DNA of 64,000 nucleotides from Ampullaceana balthica (lineage: Eukaryota > Mollusca > Gastropoda > Lymnaeidae), in the NCBI GenBank assembly GCA_944989445.1, contig CALYLW010000164.1, forward strand, positions 559,001-623,000. The letters are read 5' to 3'. The notes beneath the pieces are model-generated. The model worked only from the letters and a program-made list of their open reading frames with translations. It ran no database searches and was not told where the DNA came from. The position numbers were made by a program, and so were the translations under genes. Below are positions 11,601-21,851 of the stretch, in pieces; position 1 is the stretch's first letter; each line of letters starts with the position of its first letter.

Positions 11601-14544
11601 TTTCTAGAAAAACATTGCAGTTTCTTGAAATAGTACAGAATTTCCTTTTTGGATCATGTACTTGTTGAAATTTAGTTTAATTATTATTTTTTGTAAAGAT
11701 ACTGAACTTTCAATTATGGGGGTAAGAATTGGGTGGCTTAAAAGATGCAGTCAAACCTATGCATTCATAAAAACTAAGCTTTGGGATTGAAATATATGTG
11801 AAAACAACTAATAAATAAGCCAAAGATATTACAAATTTTTCTATTTAGTTGAAATTAAATAGCCATAATTTTTGACATCATGGATATATTTTCTTTATTA
11901 AAAATATTCTCTCCTAAGTAACAATCTACCAAAAAATAACCCCTGTTATTAATCCAACAAACTTATAAAACAATGGAGAAAAAAGTTATTTAAACATGTT
12001 CTAATTTTAGAACATTTTAAAAGACTATCTATGCTAAACTTTTTTTTCTTCAAATAAATTCAGTAAAAGTAATTTAATTTTTCTCAGTTTAAATTGTCAT
12101 TAAATCAAATTTTAGCATTTAAAAAATAATTTTAAATATATATACACTTCCAACTTTCAGAGCTGATCGGTTAAATAAATATCAGTACCGTAGTACTGTA
12201 TTAGAAACTTGAAGCAAGTTTGTTTTTTTGCATACATTAACTATTAACCATAGGTTTTTATGACAATAGGTTTGATCTTATCTTACACAGATGGACATTC
12301 TATACAGAAGATTATTGCATCCTATGCTTATCCATGGTTTATGTCTAGTCTTGCATTTTTATTATATTTTTATGTTGATAAGTGGTGATTTTCCTAGTTT
12401 TCTCAAGCAACCCATTCCACGTTCCAATTCCGGACAGGAAGAACGAGACTTTGTATGTGTTTTTTTCTTGCTTATTATCCCTATGACTTTCCGAGGGTTG
12501 TATTAGATAAATAAAGATTATCCTTTTAATAAATTAAGTTTAATAATTGAGTATACTACTTAAATCATTAATGTCTTTTAACTATAATAGCTTAAATACC
12601 TAAATAAAAGCAAAATACTTTTTTTACAAAAGCTATATCTAAAACCAAACATGGACCTACTATGTTTTTATTTTTTTAAATTCTAGTGCTTATTACAAAT
12701 AAAATAAAGATAAATATACTTACACTAATATGTATTCAAAGGCTAATTCAAATAGACTAATACTTTACATATTGAATAAAACAGTAACTTTCACATTTAT
12801 ATTTCTGATGAAGCATAAATAATAAAAATACATCAACTTTAACAATGACTTTTAAAAATGTATATACAAATTAAAATATAATTAGGCATTGATTTTGTGA
12901 GAAACAAATCCAAGCGCATTTCTTTTTTGCCCTTTAGTATTAGTTTCTCATGTATTAGTAATAAGTATAGTACAGACTACAGATGCTAATTCCACAGCTC
13001 TTTTTAATTAAAAAAATTAACTATTTTCTCTTTCTTAAAAAAAAATCTAGTGAAAAACATGTTAACAGTGTAAACCTATCCTTTTAACCCAAGGCCAAGA
13101 ATTTACACAAGTTGAGCAAAACGTATTTTGCTTTAGACTTTAGTTCAGGTATTTAAGAAGTCATAGATCATAGTTAAAAGAAATTAATGACTTAAGACTT
13201 AAGTAGTATACTCAATTATTAAACTTTTAATTGATTGTTTGTTATGGTTTACTGACAATAGTGACAATTTATTCAATTATTGAACTTGACATTTTTGAGC
13301 AAACAGGCATATTCTGCAGTCACTAGTTGCAGTAACTAACAATTTTAACAGTTGTCCTAGCCACTGACAGGGTCACTGCTACTTAAAACTTTAAAAATGT
13401 GCAGAATTAACAATTATTTGATTTTGATGACATCTGACTGACAAGCACAAGTCAAGCATAATTTGAATTACCTATGCCTAACCTTAAAAACTCATTGGCC
13501 TTGGTTTACAGGTGGAGGAGTGCCTTGATAAATTGATATAAATTTTTGATATGTATTCCTCTAAACTAAAACTTTCAAACTTAGCCAACTGATAGGAATA
13601 GGCTTATCCAGTGACCATAATACTAATACATTTTTATATTTTTAAATCTATTTTTCTCTGGAACTACATTCTTAAGTCTTAAGTTTAATTTAATTATCCG
13701 AATTAAATCTATGAATTAATACAAGTCAAGAAATACTATTATATAATAGTCTTTGTAAATATGAAATTATATTTACATCCTTATAACCAACTATAGTTAC
13801 AGAATTGCTTCTATTTTTTCACTCAAAAATTCAAAGTCCATTTAAAGGTGCACTCCTTAATTTGTGTAATGTCTTACACTTCTTGAGCTGGCCAGAAACT
13901 GTTCACATCACAGTTCAGTATGTATTCACACTCCCAGAAGTTTGTGTCCTACTTTAGCATCTCGGAATTTTAACAACTCTTCTAATGAGAAGCTCCACTA
14001 ACCGATATCCATTGACAATACAAAACAATAATATAGTAAATAAATGACTGTTGTATCGTAATAAGGATAAGTAGCAATTATTTCATAACATTATTACTCA
14101 CAACATTGAGCATGAATGACCACTAGCCAGACAAGTCTGTTTTTTTTCCACGCTCTGAGCCGTGACCTTTATCATTCACAACAGTTTATGAATGAACAAT
14201 CGCGGACTAATTTGTATACAGCACATCCCGTGTTGAAATACCGTTACAGGGGATTATTGAAACACACAAACATAAATCAAATCTTTCCTAAACACATTCT
14301 TAAAATTAAAATTGAATATTACGGCACGGAACATTAATAATAAAAGAATAATAGCCTCTGAAGTAGTCTCGGTAAATAGCATCGGTGTTAGAGAACTTGT
14401 CTTCGTCCATGTCTGTCAATTCGAGAAAGAGCCTGCTGGCAGAATCGGTCACCTTTCCCATTTTAGTAGGTTTCCACACACAATTAACACATTACCAGAA
14501 GATTTAGGTTACAATACTTACTTGTCGGCCGACCCTCTTATCAT
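1636..14544 (-). CDS. SPRED: SPRED orthologue, five coding exons (Sprouty-related EVH1-domain protein)
   Basis: The coding sequence joins 14522-14544, 10039-10267, 4082-4250, 3106-3140 and 1636-2679 on the minus strand: 1500 nt, 499 residues plus stop, with matching phases and GT/AG at every border. An EVH1 domain (about residues 10-138) has the SPRED signature TRDDSTGGWVPMGGGGLSKV and the KWHHWKTDEKRYGLTF core. A serine/threonine-rich linker with a glutamine run (about 228-235) follows. A Kit-binding-like segment (about 265-323) contains ESYVVFNKNK and HEYSYPDLE. The C-terminal Sprouty domain (about 391-496) is cysteine-rich and ends GGRHKAA, as SPRED proteins do. By family knowledge, SPREDs sit at the plasma membrane, recruit neurofibromin through EVH1 and damp Ras-Raf-ERK signalling. 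Human SPRED1 has 444 residues, so this one is slightly longer, mostly in the linker. Exons 2-5 are firm. The tiny first exon is a prediction. Confidence 0.93.
3106..3140 (-). CDS. SPRED: SPRED coding exon 4 (35-nt microexon)
   Basis: A 35-nt exon lies between an AG acceptor (TACTATTCCAG) and a GTATTA donor. It completes the split Gly codon and adds MGDVIAPDGDE, an acidic linker after EVH1. Without it exons 3 and 5 join out of frame, because exon 3 ends in phase 1 and exon 5 starts in phase 0. That phase requirement is the main support for the call. Confidence 0.85.
4082..4250 (-). CDS. SPRED: SPRED coding exon 3 (second half of EVH1)
   Basis: The exon has 169 nt, begins in phase 0 after ATTAG and ends with GAAG before GTAATT. 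It encodes residues 85-140 plus one base: the VILDCRLKKD strand, the KWHHWKTDEKRYGLTF core and the EDAKAFDQGIRCAVADL helix that closes the EVH1 fold. The match to SPRED EVH1 runs the whole length of the exon. Confidence 0.95.
5462..5545. repeat. (AAT)n microsatellite joined to an AGCGCT-palindrome dispersed repeat
   Basis: Nine or so AAT repeats run directly into a segment with TTTATATAGCGCT, then CTGGGCTCACAGCGCTTTACA, so two AGCGCT motifs face each other across a short spacer. Segments of this look, attached to a simple repeat, are common dispersed repeats in invertebrate genomes. The family name is not known to me. Confidence 0.5.
6371..6855. repeat. ~110-bp direct tandem duplication, second copy split by a MITE
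   Basis: Copy 1 (6371-6480) and copy 2 (6481-6548 continuing at 6821-6855) share GTTTCCAATCTTGTATTTAG, AATGGCACTAA and TAATATTTxTAGAGA. The second copy is interrupted between GGCACTAA and TAATAATATT by the element at 6549-6820. Copy 1 therefore shows the sequence before insertion. Confidence 0.85.
6549..6820. mobile_element. PIF/Harbinger-like MITE, 27-bp TIRs, TAA target duplication
   Basis: The 272-bp element starts GGGGCCGTCCATAAAGTACG and ends with its inverted complement. The terminal inverted repeats are 27 bp with one mismatch (6549-6575, 6794-6820). TAA flanks both ends (6546-6548, 6821-6823), while the neighbouring duplicate has a single TAA. A 3-bp TWA duplication with G/C-rich termini is typical of PIF/Harbinger elements. 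There is no coding capacity; the interior is G-tracts and AT-rich sequence. Confidence 0.8.
7355..7516. mobile_element. hAT-type MITE with perfect 8-bp target duplication
   Basis: The element begins CAGTGGCGTAGCAA and ends CCAGATGTGCCTCTG. Both sides carry the identical octamer GCTATACC (7347-7354 and 7517-7524). An 8-bp duplication with CAG..CTG ends is diagnostic of the hAT superfamily. At 162 bp it is non-autonomous. It sits in SPRED intron 2. Confidence 0.85.
10039..10267 (-). CDS. SPRED: SPRED coding exon 2 (first half of EVH1)
   Basis: The acceptor TTTTCCAG lies at 10268-10275 and the donor GTAAGT at 10033-10038. The exon encodes residues 8-84, including the VMTRDDSTGGWVP strand-turn that marks SPRED-type EVH1 domains and GERIADNT at its end. 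An extra hydrophilic loop (DSSGGNNNGDRQHLSSENFR) makes this half of EVH1 longer than in the vertebrate proteins. Confidence 0.93.
10268..14521 (-). other. SPRED intron 1
   Basis: A 4.25-kb AT-rich intron between the predicted first coding exon and exon 2. No recognisable coding exon. The main structure is a long imperfect inverted repeat with arms at 12536-12594 and 13170-13226. A 51-codon minus-strand frame (14306-14461) lies just inside the intron and is treated as non-coding. Confidence 0.6.
12536..13226. repeat. Imperfect inverted repeat, ~57-bp arms, in SPRED intron 1
   Basis: The left arm (12536-12594) and right arm (13170-13226) are reverse complements over AAGTTTAATAATTGAGTATA and a second block around TCATTAATxTCTTTTAACTAT. 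About 575 bp lies between them. It could be a decayed inverted-repeat transposon or two opposite copies of a short repeat. Confidence 0.65.
14522..14544 (-). CDS. SPRED: SPRED coding exon 1 (predicted, 7 codons plus 2 nt)
   Basis: This exon encodes MIRGSAD plus the first two bases of the next codon, then a strong donor (GTAAGT). The phase fits exon 2 exactly, giving Asn-Gly-Asp-Tyr-Leu-Val at the junction. SPRED genes usually have a very short first coding exon just before the Tyr-containing first EVH1 strand, so length and position fit. An alternative first exon elsewhere cannot be excluded, because so short a sequence carries little information. The 5' UTR would continue to higher coordinates. 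Confidence 0.6.
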
Positions 14545-16144
14545 CTTTGCCGGGTCATTTTTATGGAGGGGCCTTTCTAATCGACCACATAAGAAATATT
14601 AAGAAGATATCTAGGCCCTATACATCCAGTTTACCACAAGACAGGAAATGCGAATACATGTACAAAAGGAAGGATATTTTGGGCAAGATAAAATAGTTCG
14701 TTTTTATATTCTAATTATTATACATACTAACATAGTCATAACCTAATAAAGGTTAAAAATATAATAATTTTATAAATAATATTTCAAATATATTTTTAAA
14801 ATTTATATTATTTTTCTCTTTAGTTTCTAAAAAGAATTCACTGTGCGGAGTGATATCAGAAAAGAAGGGGAAAAAGTTTGCTGGATTTCAAATATAGTCC
14901 GAACACCATTATGCAAATGTCCTGTCAACGTGAGATTTAGGCAGAAGTCGGGTATTCGAGAAATAAATTATAGTTTACCCAGCAAAATTAAGCGTCATCA
15001 ATGGTAATAAAGCTCCAAAAATTTATACATGAAACGATTTGCTATTGCTTATATAATGACGCATTCAAATGTTCGGATAACTGCACCCTACTCTACTTTA
15101 ACTATAAGAATTTATATCACATTAAATTGATGAAGCGGGAGTGCTGCCAATCAAGCAGGAAAAATGTTTTTTAATTGTAAATTATTTTCATGTTTATTTT
15201 TAAATATTTTGAAACAATGTGTTAAATTTATGACGTGATAGCCCTTCTCTATTTATTTATGTCCGTAAAGCGGCTTATCACGCCGTGGGTTGTTTTCTTT
15301 CGACCGAGTGTAAACAAAAGGCAATTTTGTGAATGACACAGCATCCCAGTGCTGTGTTTATTGATTAGAACTGGTCGCCCGTTCATTCATAAGCATTTCA
15401 GGGCACATAACACGTGTTAGACACAGTAAATCCCAGATATTCTCTTACAAGTAGGGGCGGGGTGGAATTATAGTCGGAGATTAGCAGTTTGATAGCTTGA
15501 TTCAACACAACAAGAATAGCCTTTAATCAGATCGGGTTAATAGATTATTAATGATATAATAATCATATATATTGGGCATTTGTAAAAATAATTTTAAAAA
15601 AAGATAACATTAAAATTACACGTCGATGTTAAAAAAAGTAAAGTAGCCTGAAGGAACATGATGAAATACAAAAATTTCTTTTTGTCTTTTTAAAGATCTT
15701 AATCTTAACAATTCAAAAGAGACTCCTCTAAATTATCTAAATGATAAATGCCAGGGCCTTCAATAATTTTGGTGCTCAGTGCTGGCCCTGTCTTAATGTT
15801 AGAACTCTATAAGCTACAAAATAGTAAATTTGTTAGACTTTCTCCTCTTAAAATGTATAATGTACTGGATTAAGAGGATGAACATAACAGTGTGCTCTTT
15901 TCCTATACATATAGCCGTGTGTGGCACTAGTCGAACAAATTAAAAGAAACATGATAGTTGTTTTTTGTTTGTTTTTTGTTAAATACCATTACCCTTCAAA
16001 TATTTTCAAATATTTTATTAGACACTAAAGCAATTAAAATTAGCTCAGTTCTAACATGTGTATTTCGGCTAAATTTAGGGATATTGATAAGAGGGAAAAC
16101 GCGAAGTAAAAAAAAATGTCTGTAACAGGCTTAAGACATTATTT
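14545..16144 (-). promoter_or_regulatory. Upstream flank of SPRED (5' UTR and promoter expected)
   Basis: DNA upstream of the predicted initiator codon on the minus strand. It should contain the 5' UTR and promoter, but I see no convincing TATA box or initiator. 15240-15440 is less AT-rich than its surroundings and includes ACACGTGTTAG. Assignment rests only on position. Confidence 0.3.
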
Positions 16145-16354
16145 CAGGGGTGGCCAGACCTGTTGTAACCGAGAACCATTTCAAAATATAAAATTCTTTA
16201 GACAGCCGCATTGAAAGACTAAGAGTAATTAAACCTGGCCTGGAAATTTTCCAGTAATCTTTATAACATATCTTTCATAAGTTGTACGCGAGTCGCAATG
16301 TGAACACAGAGAGGAGCCGCATGCGGCTCGTGAGCCGCGGTTTGGCCATCCTTG
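16145..16354. mobile_element. hAT-type MITE (CAGGGGTGGCC termini)
   Basis: The left end CAGGGGTGGCCAGACC matches the complement of the right end, CAAGGATGGCCAAACC. The flanking octamers are CATTATTT and CCATATTT (6 of 8 identical). The interior includes GGAGCCGCATGCGGCTCGTG, a palindromic stretch found in many hAT MITEs of this type. No coding capacity. Confidence 0.7.
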
Positions 16355-16405
16355 CCATATTTATTCAAAATATTTTTCTTGTAACATGTAATTAATGTTT
16401 TAACC

Positions 16406-17127
16406 AGGGCTGATTTGTCTGGGGCCGTTTTGACCGGGGCCGTTTTGTCCGGGGTCATATTTTGTCCGGGGCCGTTTTGACCGGTCACGGTTAAAAACTT
16501 ATTTATTATTTTAAGGATTTTATTATATTTTTAATCCCCTTGCAATTTGTAATACTAATCTCCGATAGATCAAAAGCAAACTGTAATATTGCAATATTCA
16601 TTTTGAAGAAGTTTTAAGAGTGTAATTTTACATATTTTTAAAATTTTAATTAATTAATTATTATTATTATCATTAATATATTTTTTTCAAAATAAAATTT
16701 TGCTACTGCAATTACTGTTACCTACTTGACCCCTAGCGGCCGAGGTGAAAGTGATGTCCTTTCCAGGCTTAAAAAAAATTATTAGGGAATTATTGAATCA
16801 AGCGGTGGTGGGGCGGACCCTTGCGGAACAACGTCGTGCTACCCCACTAGCTGGATGTGGACTTGTTTTATGAGTGGTGCAGGCTTAAAACTAAACAAGA
16901 ATATGATTCCGCGGCTCTTGTAATTGAAATCATTTTTATTCTTTCAATGAGAATTCAATAAAACGTAACTTCGTGTATTTCTTGTTATTATCTTTAAGAA
17001 AATTTGGCGTGACCTAATTAAAGAATTGAGGCAGAAGTAATACACCGTAGCCGTTTCACCGAAAAACCGGCCCGGACAAAACGGCCCAGACACATGGGCC
17101 CCGACATAACTGCCCCGACAAAACGGT
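16406..17127. repeat. Inverted clusters of a ~15-bp GGGGCCGTTTTGtCC repeat
   Basis: Three to five head-to-tail copies of a GGGGCCGTTTTG(T/A)CC unit lie at 16406-16487, and inverted copies (CAAAACGGCCC) at 17058-17127. A third, forward cluster follows at 17928-17985. The first two could be the repeated termini of one ~0.72-kb element. The sequence between is AT-rich with no recognised coding. Confidence 0.6.
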
Positions 17128-17351
17128 CTGGACTAATAGATGGACTAATAGTAAAAAATACAATCAAATATTATATTCGTCGTATTTTTACTCACCGATT
17201 CAGTGTCAGATTTAGCTCACAAGAAACAATAATAAAGACTTCACAAGTATGAATTTAATAGCCTTTACTCGATATGGTACCAAGTCACGGTTGTTTGTTG
17301 ACAAGAAATAATATAACAACATCACAAGAAATAATTTTACAATTTTACCCC

Positions 17352-17847
17352 TTTTTAAATCCTTTATATTAACTCGTGGTGTCTGCGGCCGACCGACCGA
17401 CCTTGTCGCCAAAACTTTTGATCGATTTTTAACCCACTTGCTCGCAAGATAGCGAGCTGAAATTTTGCAGGCAGTTTCGTACCGATGATAAAAACAATGT
17501 ATCAAAATTTCAGATCGATCGCATGTACCGTAATTAAATTATTGATTTTTTAGATTATTTTATTTATTCCTATGTATCATGCTATTTTTTGAGATAGAGC
17601 GTCGCGGTGCGTATTATATTGAACAACCTTTCTGTCGCGCAATAAGGTGCGTATTTTATTGACAGCTCTTTTTATAAACATATTCCTGATCGGTGCGCAT
17701 TATATTAAACATGTTTTACGACACAACTGCAATTTTGTATTTCTGGATGGTCTGGCGCTGCGTATTATAATGAACATTCTTTTAATTACTTCTCGTACAT
17801 AAAGGATTTATAGTCAAAAACTTGGTTTTTTACGGGTTTTTCTTATT
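17352..17847 (-). repeat. Dispersed repeat family B, full copy
   Basis: The copy begins TTTTTAAATCCTTTATATTA and ends ATAAAGGATTTATAGTC then CTTGGTTTTTTACGGG, so its ends carry inverted AAATCCTTTAT motifs. Nearly the same sequence occurs in opposite orientation at 42920-43425 and, interrupted, at 38100-39845. It contains the hairpin GCTCGCAAGATAGCGAGC and four spaced copies of a TGCGTATTATATTGA-like motif (near 17608, 17647, 17693, 17759). No coding capacity and no known family name. Confidence 0.75.
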
Positions 17848-18071
17848 AAGGGTGAAAAAGTTGACAAAAGCTTAAAATGCAAACAAAAAAAAAGAGTAAT
17901 TTTTTGGTTTAAAAAATGTAAATAATTTGTCTGGGGCCGTTTTGACCAGCGCCGTTTTGTCGGGGCCGTTTTGACGGGTTACCGTCGTAGGCTGCAGAGG
18001 GGGAGGTGACAACAATGTAAATTTGTTGCTGCTAATCGTGTAAATGGGATATTATACCAATAACTTTCACG

Positions 18072-18545
18072 GTGAAGCCTATACTGCTATGTGGAGCCGA
18101 GACGTGGAGAACAGCTGTAAACCTGATCAGAAGTCGGCCCTCATTAATAATTAGGAAGGACTCTTGGGATTCACTGGCCGGACAACTCCGGCAACCAAGA
18201 ATTGTGGCGACGGACGAGGCAGAAGACAAGATATATAGATATTTTCCAGAAGTGGTGGCAGTGGATTGGTCATACGCAAAGAAAATCTGCCTCCATCACA
18301 ACAAGGCAAGCCCTGAACTCGGAACCCTCAGGGAAAGCGAAAAAGAGGTCGTCCAAGAAACTAGAAACACGTGGCGCCGAGAGTTGTATCAAGACATCAA
18401 GAGACGTGGCCATTGTGGCCATACCTGGAAGATGCTGGAGAGACTGACCCAGGATAGGGATGCCACGAGGTCTCTCGTAGGGGGCCTATGCTCCTGGAAG
18501 GATTGCAGGCGTTGACGATGATCGACTGCTGCTCCTCGTGGACGA
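18072..18545 (+). pseudogene. LINE 3'-end remnant (C-terminus of non-LTR ORF2, frameshifted)
   Basis: Pieces of the C-terminal tail of a non-LTR reverse transcriptase appear in two frames: LLCGAETWRT, then WWQWIGHTQRKSASITTRQAL, then NTWRRELYQDIKRRG, TWKMLERLTQDRDATRSLVG and GLCS. This is the region after the catalytic palm in LINEs with a GxxWRWIGHxLRKP and RQALxWNPxGKRKRGRP tail. Frameshifts and loss of everything upstream make it a dead 3' fragment. It runs directly into the 29-bp minisatellite. Confidence 0.8.
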
Positions 18546-18568
18546 GAAGGCTAAACAACAACACAAGA

Positions 18569-19646
18569 ATGCCAATAACTCTTACTCTGGCAGGCGAATG
18601 CCAACAACTCTTACTCTGGCAGGTGAATGCCAACAACTCTTACTCTGGCAGGTGAATGCCAACAACTCTTACTCTGGCAGGTGAATGCCAACAACTCTTA
18701 CTCTGGCAGGTGAATGCCAACAACTCTTACTCTGGCAGGTGAATGCCAACAACTCTTACTCTGGCAGGTGAATGCCAACAACTCTTACTCTGGCAGGTGA
18801 ATGCCAACAACTCTTACTCTGGCAGGTGTATGCCAATAACTCTTACTATGGCAGGTGAATGCCAACAACTCTTACTCTGGAGGTGAATGCCAACAACTCT
18901 TACTCTGGCAGGTGAATGCCAACAACTCTTACTCTGGCAGGTGAATGCCAACAACTCTTACTCTGGCAGGTGAATGCCAACAACTCTTACTCTGGCATGT
19001 GTATGCCAACAACTCTTACTCTGGCAGGTGAATGCCAACAACTCTTACTCTGGCAGGTGTATGCCAATAACTCTTACTCTGGCAGGTGTATGCCAATAAC
19101 TCTTACTCTGGCAGGTGTATGCCAATAACTCTTACTCTGGCAGGTGTATGCCAATAACTCTTACTCTGGCAGGTGAATGCCAATAACTCTTACTCTGGCA
19201 GCAGGTGTATGCCAATAACTCTTACTCTGGCAGGTGAATGTCAATAACTCTTACTCTGGCATGTGTATGCCAATAACTCTTACTCTGGCAGGTGAATGCC
19301 AACAACTCTTACTCTGGCAGGTGAATGCCAATAACTCTTACTCTGGCAGGTGTATGCCAATAACTCTTACTCTGGCAGCAGGTGTATGCCAACAACTCTT
19401 ACTCTGGCAGGTGTATGCCAATAACTCTTACTCTGGCAGGTGAATGCCAATAACTCTTACTCTGGCATTAGTATGCCAATAACTCTTACTCTGGCAGGTG
19501 AATGCCAACAACTCTTACTCTGGCAGGTGAATGCCAATAACTCTTACTCTGGCATGTGTATGTCAATAACTCTTACTCTGGCAGGTGTATGCCAAAAACT
19601 CTTACTCTGGCAGGTGAATGCCAACAACTCTTACTCTGGCAGGTGA
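18569..19646. repeat. 29-bp minisatellite, about 37 copies
   Basis: The unit is GAATGCCAACAACTCTTACT plus CTGGCAGGT. Recurrent variants are AAT for AAC in the middle, GTATG for GAATG, and an extra GCA. Variants are mixed along the array, and a GTATG/AATAAC type dominates from about 19060 on. Since 29 is not a multiple of three, the frames rotate, which explains the short repetitive open frames. Confidence 0.95.
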
Positions 19647-20099
19647 ACACCAAAAGAGGAGGGGACGGGTATTATAATTATAGTGGACAAAACAATTACA
19701 TTTACATATTTTTAAAAGTATAATATTCAAAATAAGACTTACACTTACATTAAAATATGAAGTTTATTTTAAAATAAAATAATATAGCAAACATACAAAC
19801 TACAACTTTCATACATACATTTAACGCTAATCATCTTCAAGGTCCTCAAGGTCATGTCACCAATACAGCACCATACAGAATAAAAAGCACTCGTGGAGTT
19901 GAAGAGCTTTGTTTACCTTTGCAGTATCGACGGCACTGTAGACAAGCAAGACGACGATGCCTGAGCAAGGTTTGGGAAGGCAATGGTGACCTTCCAACAA
20001 CTCGAGAATATCTGGGTCTCCAGGCACCTAAGTGGCAAGCTAAAGATAAGGCTCTTATCGCCATTGTGAAAACTCCACGAACACGAAGAGAGTCCAGTC

Positions 20100-20480
20100 T
20101 TTTATTAACAATTACCTATGAAGGATTCTTGGGTTCACTGACCTGACAGAATCAGCAACCCGTAATTGTGGCAGCGGACATCGCAGAAGCCGATATATCA
20201 AGAAATCCCACAGAGACGATGACGATGGATTGGTCTTGCGCTACAAAAACCTTCTTCCAAAACCACGAGGCAAGCCCTGAACTGGAACCCTGACGGTAAG
20301 CGGAAAAAAGAGGCCGACCAAGAAACACTTTGTCGTCGAGATGTGGAGGCAGACACCAAGAGACTTGGTCATGCCTGGGGGGTGGGGGATGCTAGAAAGA
20401 CTGGGCCAGGATACGTACGACTGGAGACTCTTGTTGACGTGATCGACAGCTACTCCTCGAGGACGAGAAGGCAGAATGAA
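20100..20480 (+). pseudogene. Second LINE 3'-end remnant, same family as 18072-18545
   Basis: Scattered frames encode WIGLALQKP, TRQALNWNPDGKRKK and GRPRNTL, matching the LINE tail of the copy at 18.1 kb. Both fragments share a nucleotide ending near CTCCTCG(A/T)GGACGAGAAGG. It is frame-broken throughout. The two fragments bracket the minisatellite. Confidence 0.7.
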
Positions 20481-20557
20481 AAACATAGTTGTAATAAAAT
20501 TAAACGTATTTCTCAGAGCTTGATTTTTAAAAAATTATGTTTCTTTATGTCTTGAGA

Positions 20558-20708
20558 CAAGGGTGTCCAAACAATCATATGATTAAAAAACCCGTAATCT
20601 GTCTCATCGTATGTCATTTCGGTTTATTATCTTAAACTTAAACCGCCCCGAACATATTTTTACTTAATGGAATATGGCCATCTTTGCAAAAAAAAATTGG
20701 GACCCTTG
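20558..20708. mobile_element. hAT-type MITE (CAAGGGTGTCCAA termini)
   Basis: The left end CAAGGGTGTCCAAAC pairs with the right end TTGGGACCCTTG. Flanking octamers TCTTGAGA and TCTTAAGT agree at 6 of 8 positions. The interior has the AAACCGCCCCGAACAT segment also seen, inverted, near 32950 in another element of this type. 151 bp, non-coding. Confidence 0.65.
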
Positions 20709-21722
20709 TCTTAAGTGGTAATTGGGTAATATATAACATTCTGAGCTAATTCTTCAATTTTACGGTATAAAAATTATCGTATTCAATGACTCCTCATCAA
20801 GTCTATTCCATTATCAATGGAAAAAATCACTCTACACTAATGTTGAGAGGGAAAATGCTTCCTTACTCCAACAAGGTCACAAGTCACTTTTAAACCAAAT
20901 ATTCTTGCCTCAAATTTTCAAATTTATTTTTTTTAAATCTTAAAATTAAACAGCTTTAGTTTTTGCTAAACAAAAATTGAATAATAATAATAATAATTAA
21001 TTTCAATATCCTCATGAAATCAACACAATGACAAAGGCCTTTGAGACTATAATATGGGCAAGGTAACTACTATTCTTGATAATTTATTACGGTTATGATT
21101 TCGTTTATGAAACACCTCAGAATTAGCCTTGACCTTATCGTCATATATGATCACATTCGAAACACATTGTGCTTTCAAAATTCAAACTCTAATTGTTTCA
21201 GACGGTTTACTTGGCAATGCTTCTAAAGTCAAAATCAATTTTCGACATTCCACGGATTCCACATTACAATACTGAATTAAAATGAAGATTATTTTGTTTT
21301 CATAAACATAATTGTTTATATCGATAGATATTGAAATAAATTATATTTTTTGAAAATATTTTAATCGCGTAAATTTTGTGTGGGGCTAACACGCACCTCC
21401 TTAAAGCTATTGATACGATTTTGAAACTTTTCAATGATACGCTTGCGAAATTCTTAAAAAATGTTCGAACAGCTCTCGGGAAATTAAAAGGCCCTGGTTA
21501 AAATGATCTTTTGATGGATAAGGAACGCCCGAGAAGCAGCTGTTTGAAAAACGACCATTAAATGTTCGTTGAATGAAACTGATTTTTTTTCTTGGACTTT
21601 CTTGATTAAACTGAGAGATTTCAATCGACTTCTTGAGCATCCTGATAGATTTATTAATTTTTTTTTAAAAGGAAAAATAAAAAGATAGATTTTTAAGTAG
21701 TGTGACATAACTTCACTGTAAT

Positions 21723-21851
21723 CAGTGGCGTAGGAAAAAGTTTGGGAGAAGTGGCAACACCCTTTTTTCTTAACAGGAAGGGACAGCTTTTACTGCAAAC
21801 TTGTTATTTTCCACCAAATATCGTGTAGCACAAACTCTAGCTACGACACCG
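21723..21851. mobile_element. hAT-type MITE (CAGTGGCGTAG termini)
   Basis: It starts CAGTGGCGTAGG and ends CTACGACACCG. The flanking octamers ACTGTAAT (21715-21722) and ATTGTAAT (21852-21859) agree at 7 of 8 positions. 129 bp, no coding capacity. Confidence 0.65.

Noticed and set aside
14306..14461. 51-codon minus frame MGKVTDSASRLFLELTDMDE... as an alternative SPRED first exon
   Set aside because: It looks protein-like, but its only phase-compatible donor is weak (GTTCTC) and it would replace the short SPRED N-terminus with an unfamiliar sequence. The exon at 14522-14544 has a far better donor. It remains a possible alternative.
16261..16488. Open frame with GQNGPGQNMTPDKTAP repeats
   Set aside because: It is the translation of the GGGGCCGTTTTG tandem cluster and part of a hAT MITE.
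18916..19646. Repetitive frames of the type NANNSYSG / MPTTLTLAGECQQLLLWQV
   Set aside because: They are the three rotating frames of one 29-bp minisatellite unit.
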